DNA from: Flavobacteriaceae bacterium
Lineage (GTDB): Bacteria > Bacteroidota > Bacteroidia > Flavobacteriales > Flavobacteriaceae
NCBI GenBank assembly: GCA_002713705.1
Contig: PAUJ01000021.1
Coordinates: forward strand, 55,219-64,546
Direction: 5' to 3'
Length of the DNA stretch: 9,328 bases
Of the stretch, positions 5,923-9,328 are shown piece after piece (within the stretch, counting starts at the first letter, position 1; every line of letters starts with the position of its first letter). The position numbers and the translations under genes were made by a program. Below the pieces are notes generated by a model that was not told the origin of the DNA, ran no database searches, and saw nothing but the letters and a program-made list of their open reading frames with translations.

Positions 5923-6423
5923 TTAAAAAAAACTATTCCAGTGGTTTAGTACCTCCCAAATAAATAGTCCAAGAAACATACATGAAACTAAAAGTTTCAT
6001 AGAGGTAGAAGCAATAAAACCTAGGAAGGATCCAAAAGCTGCTTTTAAAGCTTGGTCTCCTTTTGTTTTATTAAAAACAATTTCACCTATAAACGCTCCT
6101 GCAAAAGGGCCGATTAAAAATCCAAATGGGATGGGAGATAGAAACCCAATAATTAATCCAAATATAGCTCCAATAGCACCCGCTTTACTTCCTCCAAATT
6201 TTTTGGTGCTTATGGATGGCATCATATAATCTAGTAAAAATATACCGATGGCAATAATAAAGGTGACACCTAAAAACCAATAATTATTAGGAATGGCTGT
6301 GGTTAGTTCTAATAATAACAATCCTAACCAACCAAAAGGGGGTCCTGGAAGGATCGGTAAAATACTACCTACAATTCCTATAATACAGAAGCCTAAACCT
6401 ATAATTATTAATAAAATATCCAT
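5923..6423 (-). CDS. DUF456 family integral membrane protein
   Basis: This 166-residue protein is almost wholly hydrophobic, with about five membrane segments (2-30, 48-66, 81-97, 99-117 and 130-157). Family marks are seen: 'ILPGPP' (24-29) after the first helix, the 'LLDYMMPSISTKKFGGSKAGAIGAIFG' region (63-89), and a second glycine-rich helix pair before 'FNKTKGDQALKAAFGSFLG'. Its molecular role is unknown. The frame opens 22 codons earlier at 6489, but those residues (rich in Asn and Leu) are not family-like, and a near-consensus promoter lies inside them. MDILLIII is therefore the start, with AGGGA eight bases before it. It is convergent with the GlsB-like gene. No hairpin terminator is seen after its stop. 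Confidence 0.85.
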   Translation of the reverse strand: MDILLIIIGLGFCIIGIVGSILPILPGPPFGWLGLLLLELTTAIPNNYWFLGVTFIIAIGIFLLDYMMPSISTKKFGGSKAGAIGAIFGLIIGFLSPIPFGFLIGPFAGAFIGEIVFNKTKGDQALKAAFGSFLGFIASTSMKLLVSCMFLGLFIWEVLNHWNSFF

Positions 6424-6426
6424 ATT

Positions 6427-6449
6427 AATTCCCTGTAAAAACAGGAATT
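6427..6449 (-). promoter_or_regulatory. leader hairpin covering the ribosome-binding region of the DUF456 gene
   Basis: In the minus-strand transcript AATTCCTGT (6449-6441) pairs with ACAGGGAATT (6436-6427) around a four-base loop, with one bulged G: nine pairs. The AGGGA that would act as Shine-Dalgarno sits in the 3' arm, and the ATG follows three bases later. Folding would hide the site. Translational control or a DNA operator are both possible. Confidence 0.5.
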
Positions 6450-6471
6450 TATTTAAATTATTGTTGTTTTG

Positions 6472-6501
6472 CAAAGATAAATAAAACAATAATCCATCAA
6501 A
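6472..6501 (-). promoter_or_regulatory. near-consensus Bacteroidota promoter of the DUF456 gene
   Basis: On the minus strand TTTG (6501-6498), 18 bases, then TATCTTTG (6479-6472): an exact match to TTTG/TAnnTTTG with proper spacing. It gives a leader of about 45 bases containing the hairpin at 6427-6449. Confidence 0.72.
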
Positions 6502-6560
6502 AAAAGAATGATTATGATACTACAATCCAAAAAAGACAAATTGAATTCCTATTTTGCTTT

Positions 6561-6596
6561 TTTGATTTTATGTAATAATTATAAATGTTATATTTT
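6561..6596 (+). promoter_or_regulatory. weak promoter candidate for the thioredoxin-like/lipoprotein operon
   Basis: TTTG (6561-6564), 24 bases, then TATATTTT (6589-6596). The last base differs from TAnnTTTG and the spacing is one base beyond the usual range. Confidence 0.28.
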
Positions 6597-6625
6597 AATT
6601 TAGAGGGATTTAGTATTTTTAACAC

Positions 6626-7153
6626 ATGAAAAATAAACTATTTCTTTTCGTTTTTGTATTATTAATAAGTGGCGCTCAACTTCTTGCCCAAGAAATCAAT
6701 TGGATGACAATTGAAGAAGCTGAAGCAGCAGTTAAAAAAGAGCCCAAAAAAATATTTATTGATGTGTATACGGATTGGTGTGGTTATTGTAAAAAAATGG
6801 ATGCAAAAACTTTTAAGGATAAAGAACTCATTGAATACCTAAATAAAGAGTTTTATTGTGTAAAATTAGATGGAGAGGATAAAAATACACTTGTTTTTAA
6901 AGAAACAGAATTTAATTTTGTAGCTAAAGGTAGAAGAGGTTATAATGAGTTGCCTGCTAATTTTTTAAAAGGGAAGTTAAGTTATCCGACCTTTGTTTAT
7001 TTAAATAAAGAATTAGAAATTTTATTAGTAATGCCTGGTTATAGAGAAGCTAAAGAAATGCTTCCTATTGTCACTTATTTAGGAGATAATATTTATAAAG
7101 AAATGAAATGGGATGCCTATATAAAAGAATCTAAGGGGAAACAATTAAATTAA
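6626..7153 (+). CDS. exported thioredoxin-fold protein with WCGYC active site
   Basis: This 175-residue protein has a signal peptide (MKNK, hydrophobic core, cut after LLA at 21), so it works in the periplasm. The thioredoxin fold starts around residue 26. 'IFIDVYTDWCGYCKKMD' carries the redox pair Cys52/Cys55, and 'SYPTFVYLN' carries the cis-proline Pro121. The WCGYCKKM form and the helix 'TFKDKELIEYLNKEFYCVKLD' are typical of Thioredoxin_7/DUF255-like proteins common in this phylum, rather than of general thioredoxin (WCGPC). About 65 residues lie between the active site and the cis-Pro, longer than in thioredoxin, with a charged insert near 84-115. It probably reduces or isomerises disulfides of exported proteins; the substrate is unknown. 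The next gene starts one base after its stop, and that product has paired cysteines. Confidence 0.85.
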   Translation: MKNKLFLFVFVLLISGAQLLAQEINWMTIEEAEAAVKKEPKKIFIDVYTDWCGYCKKMDAKTFKDKELIEYLNKEFYCVKLDGEDKNTLVFKETEFNFVAKGRRGYNELPANFLKGKLSYPTFVYLNKELEILLVMPGYREAKEMLPIVTYLGDNIYKEMKWDAYIKESKGKQLN

Positions 7154-7154
7154 G

Positions 7155-7643
7155 ATGAAAGTAAAAAACTGTTTAGTTTTAGTTGTTTTATCTGTTTTAA
7201 TTCCATCTTGTCAATTCTTTGAAACTGAGAAGATTTCATCTGAAACATTTCTTAAAGAAGAAATAAAATCTATTAATTGGAAAGATGTAGATCAACATCC
7301 TGTTTTTTTAAATTGCGAATCATTTACTGAAAAAAAACAACAAAAAAACTGTTTTGAAAATACGCTTTCTTCTCACTTGTATCAAGTTATAAACTCAGGC
7401 AATACGATGGTAACTGCTGAACTTAACGAAACACTTTTTTTAGATTTCCTAGTTGATGAAAAAGGAAAACTTGTTATTACTTCCATGAAAATGGATAGTT
7501 TGTTAAAAGTCCAAATTCCATCATTAGCTGCTAATATCATTGAAGGAATAAAAACATTACAGCCTATTGCACCTGCTTATAAACGAGGAATACCAGTAAA
7601 AACAAAATTTAAACTCCCCTTAGTAATTAAGACTAGTGATTAA
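7155..7643 (+). CDS. lipoprotein with a TonB C-terminal-like domain
   Basis: This 162-residue protein starts with a lipoprotein signal ending at VLIPSC, so Cys19 is the probable lipidated residue. The mature part follows the layout of Bacteroidota TonB-C-like proteins: 'HPVFLNCE' (48-55), 'KNCFENTLSSHLYQVI' (64-79), a strand 'LFLDFLVDEKGKLV' (94-107), a helix near 122-134, then 'GIPVKTKFKLPLVI' (145-158). In typical members these correspond to 'PvFpGCe', 'CF...l..hi', 'v.F.v...G.v' and 'G.pV.v.f.lPi.F'. There is no N-terminal membrane anchor or Pro-rich spacer, so it is not a classical TonB energy transducer. Cys54 and Cys66 may form a disulfide. It is translationally linked to the thioredoxin-like gene (one-base gap), which could act on that disulfide; this last point is inference. 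Confidence 0.72.
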   Translation: MKVKNCLVLVVLSVLIPSCQFFETEKISSETFLKEEIKSINWKDVDQHPVFLNCESFTEKKQQKNCFENTLSSHLYQVINSGNTMVTAELNETLFLDFLVDEKGKLVITSMKMDSLLKVQIPSLAANIIEGIKTLQPIAPAYKRGIPVKTKFKLPLVIKTSD

Positions 7644-7943
7644 AATTAAATTCCCAAAATAAAAACTTAATTGGAATTGACTTTTAGATTCTTGAATGAT
7701 ATCGATAATCGGTGTACCTAAAAATTAAATATCTATTGAGAGCATAATCAGTTTCATTTTTAAAATTTAATCAGGCTTAAGTGTGACCATAAAGAATCGT
7801 TTTAGATTAAACAATAGCTGCTTTAATGGCTTTTAATCGATAAAAAATTTAAGTACAACCAAAAGTATTGTTTAGATTTGTCACTTAGTGCGAACATAAA
7901 AAGCTAAATTAGTAAATCTTTAATTTGAGATTTAAAAAATCTA
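7644..7943. other. intergenic region between the lipoprotein gene and ruvC
   Basis: Exactly 300 bases without a credible ORF. It holds a weak bulged inverted repeat just after the lipoprotein gene (AATTCC 7649-7654, GGAATT 7673-7678), with no T-run, so it is a poor terminator. It also holds two ATCGATAA sites near 7698 and 7837, a -7 element for ruvC, and alternating AAATCT/AGATTT segments before the ruvC start. Confidence 0.5.
7873..7880 (+). promoter_or_regulatory. -7 element candidate for ruvC
   Basis: TAGATTTG matches TAnnTTTG exactly, 63 bases before the ruvC ATG. The expected -33 position holds TTT rather than TTG (7848-7850, 22-base spacing). Confidence 0.4.
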
Positions 7944-8498
7944 ATGAATTCTGATAAAATTATACTTGGTATTGATCCTGGAACAACTATTATGGGCTTT
8001 GGACTTATAAAAGTGGTTAATAAAAAAATGCATTTTTTACAATTAAATGAGCTTCAACTTCATAAATATGATGATCATTATTTAAAATTGAAATTAATTT
8101 TTGAACGTACTATTGAATTGATCGATACATTTAAACCAGATGAAATTGCAATTGAAGCACCTTTTTTCGGTAAAAACGTTCAATCAATGCTTAAACTAGG
8201 AAGAGCTCAAGGAGTTGCAATGGCAGCTGGACTTTCTAGAGAAATTCCTATTATAGAGTACGCTCCTAAAAAGATAAAAATGGCCATTACTGGAAATGGG
8301 AATGCCAGCAAAGAACAAGTAGCTAAAATGTTACAGAGTTTATTACAATTAAAAGAATTACCTAAAAATTTAGATAGTACTGACGGATTGGCTGCAGCTG
8401 TTTGTCATTTTTATAATTCAGGGAAAATAGAAATTGGGAAAAATTACACCGGTTGGTCTGCTTTTGTAAAACAAAATGAAGGACGCGTAAAAAAATAA
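7944..8498 (+). CDS. ruvC: crossover junction endodeoxyribonuclease RuvC
   Basis: This 184-residue protein is full length for the family. It is the dimeric resolvase that nicks four-way Holliday junctions moved by RuvAB, in recombinational repair. The RNase H-like active site is complete: Asp11 in 'GIDPGTT', Glu71 in 'IAIEAPFFGKN', and Asp144 and Asp147 in 'NLDSTDGLAAAVCH', with the same three-residue step as Asp138/Asp141 of E. coli. The conserved 'SMLKLGRAQGVAMAA' helix (81-95) and 'YAPKKIKMAITGNGNASKEQV' (106-126) are present. The C-terminal extension after His155 is short and basic. ruvA and ruvB are not in the window. hemW starts 45 bases downstream on the same strand, so the two are probably co-transcribed. 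The leader lacks an evident Shine-Dalgarno, as is usual in this phylum. Confidence 0.96.
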   Translation: MNSDKIILGIDPGTTIMGFGLIKVVNKKMHFLQLNELQLHKYDDHYLKLKLIFERTIELIDTFKPDEIAIEAPFFGKNVQSMLKLGRAQGVAMAAGLSREIPIIEYAPKKIKMAITGNGNASKEQVAKMLQSLLQLKELPKNLDSTDGLAAAVCHFYNSGKIEIGKNYTGWSAFVKQNEGRVKK

Positions 8499-8543
8499 TT
8501 AATGGACACTTTTATAAAAACTAAAATACCCAGATTTAAATAA

Positions 8544-9328
8544 ATGGCTGGAATTTATATTCATATCCCTTTCTGTAAACAAGCCTGTCATTATTGTGAT
8601 TTTCATTTTTCAACAAGTACTAAGAAAAAAAATGAATTATTAGCTGCAATTTGTAATGAAATTGAATTGAGAAAAAGTGAAATTTCTGTTCCTGTAAAAA
8701 CGATTTACTTTGGTGGTGGAACCCCTTCATTATTAAATAAAGAGGAAATAGACTTACTAATAGGAGAAGTTTATAAAAATTTTGAAGTTGAAGAAAATAT
8801 AGAAGTAACCCTAGAAGCAAATCCAGACGATCTAACCAAAGGTAACCTGTATCAACTTTCTAAAACAAAGGTCAACCGATTGAGTATTGGAGTACAATCT
8901 TTTTTTGAAGAAGATCTAACACTAATGAACAGAGCTCATAATGCTTTAGAAGCAAAGCAATGTTTGACAATGGCTACTCAATATTTTAACAATATAAGTG
9001 TGGATCTCATATATGGAATTCCGGGTTTAGATGATAATCGATGGGAAGAAAGTTTGGATACAATAATAGCTTTTGGGATTCCTCATGTATCATGTTATGC
9101 GCTAACTGTGGAGCCCAAAACAGTACTTAAAAAGCTGATTAAAAATGGTGAAATAGCTCCTGTTAGTGAAATAAATTCTCATCGCCAATATCTAATTTTA
9201 TTAGATAAAATGAAGAAAGAAGGATACGTGAATTATGAGTTTTCTAATTTTGGTAAGCAAGGATATTTCTCTGAAAACAACACCGCTTATTGGCAGGGTA
9301 AATCTTATTTGGGGCTAGGACCTTCAGC
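8544..9328 (+). CDS. hemW: radical SAM heme chaperone HemW (HemN-like), 3' end outside window
   Basis: An ATG at 8544 opens a frame that runs 261 codons to the window end without a stop; the family is usually about 375-400 residues. The N-terminus MAGIYIHIPFCKQACHYCDF holds the radical SAM CxxxCxxC motif (Cys11, Cys15, Cys18) followed by Asp-Phe. This is the HemW form, in contrast to HemN, which has a fourth Cys at that place. Other marks are 'YFGGGTPS' (55-62), 'EANPDDL' (91-97), 'RLSIGVQSF' (112-120), 'VDLIYGIPG' (153-161), 'CYALTVEP' and 'YLGLGPSA' at the cut end. HemW binds heme and a [4Fe-4S] cluster with SAM and is implicated in delivering heme to respiratory proteins. It is often misnamed coproporphyrinogen III oxidase. 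The missing HemW C-terminal domain should follow past 9328. Confidence 0.94.
   Translation, partial: MAGIYIHIPFCKQACHYCDFHFSTSTKKKNELLAAICNEIELRKSEISVPVKTIYFGGGTPSLLNKEEIDLLIGEVYKNFEVEENIEVTLEANPDDLTKGNLYQLSKTKVNRLSIGVQSFFEEDLTLMNRAHNALEAKQCLTMATQYFNNISVDLIYGIPGLDDNRWEESLDTIIAFGIPHVSCYALTVEPKTVLKKLIKNGEIAPVSEINSHRQYLILLDKMKKEGYVNYEFSNFGKQGYFSENNTAYWQGKSYLGLGPS

Noticed and set aside
6293..6484. Plus-strand frame opposite the DUF456 gene
   Set aside because: Complement of a well-supported membrane protein gene; the translation is Asn/Pro/Ile-rich noise.
7649..7678. AATTCC...GGAATT after the lipoprotein gene as a terminator
   Set aside because: Short stem, long loop, bulge, and no T-run following; its likeness to the DUF456 leader hairpin is probably chance.
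8620..8820. Minus-strand frame inside hemW
   Set aside because: hemW motifs are intact on the plus strand, so this is a shadow.
1..9328. Defence system, toxin-antitoxin pair, CRISPR or mobile element
   Set aside because: No spaced repeat array, nuclease/helicase/transposase/integrase motif, target-site duplication or toxin-like pair was seen; RuvC here is the housekeeping resolvase with its full active site, not a Cas or transposon nuclease.

Overview
The window looks like chromosomal DNA from a member of the Bacteroidota, most likely Flavobacteriia. It is very A+T-rich. It opens with a type IX secretion C-terminal sorting domain. Several genes are preceded by the Bacteroidota promoter form (TTG near -33, TAnnTTTG near -7) rather than by E. 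coli-like boxes or strong Shine-Dalgarno sequences. Protein families typical of flavobacteria recur: TonB-C-like lipoproteins, Kelch/winged-helix membrane regulators, and HTH plus helical-repeat proteins. I see no rRNA, tRNA, CRISPR array, insertion sequence or phage gene.

Left part (1-1612): the 3' end of a secreted or surface T9SS cargo gene, then a signal-peptide protein made of two tandem NTF2/SnoaL-like domains, closed by a clear intrinsic terminator. Middle part (1685-4806): a minus-strand gene for a predicted HTH plus alpha-helical-repeat protein points away from a plus-strand gene for a membrane regulator (signal peptide, Kelch-type periplasmic sensor, one membrane helix, cytoplasmic winged-helix-like domain). 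The 533-bp region between them holds an 11-bp perfect tandem repeat at the HTH gene's start, an unlisted 41-codon single-pass membrane ORF, and an inverted repeat over the Kelch gene's promoter.

Next part (4986-6501): a small stress-type group. It has a cold-shock protein gene with its own promoter and terminator, a GlsB/YeaQ/YmgE-type membrane protein gene with a near-identical -7 region, and a convergent DUF456 membrane protein gene. The DUF456 gene has an almost consensus promoter and a hairpin over its ribosome-binding region. For both membrane genes the promoter lies inside the longest possible reading frame, so the shorter, family-conserved start is the right one.

Right part (6626-9328): a two-gene operon for an exported thioredoxin-fold protein and a TonB-C-like lipoprotein, a 300-bp gap, then ruvC (Holliday junction resolvase) and hemW (radical SAM heme chaperone, cut by the window end). 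The last two are housekeeping genes. The least ordinary parts are the Kelch/wHTH regulator with its neighbourhood and the cis-regulatory structures. I do not see convincing evidence for a wholly new multi-gene system.
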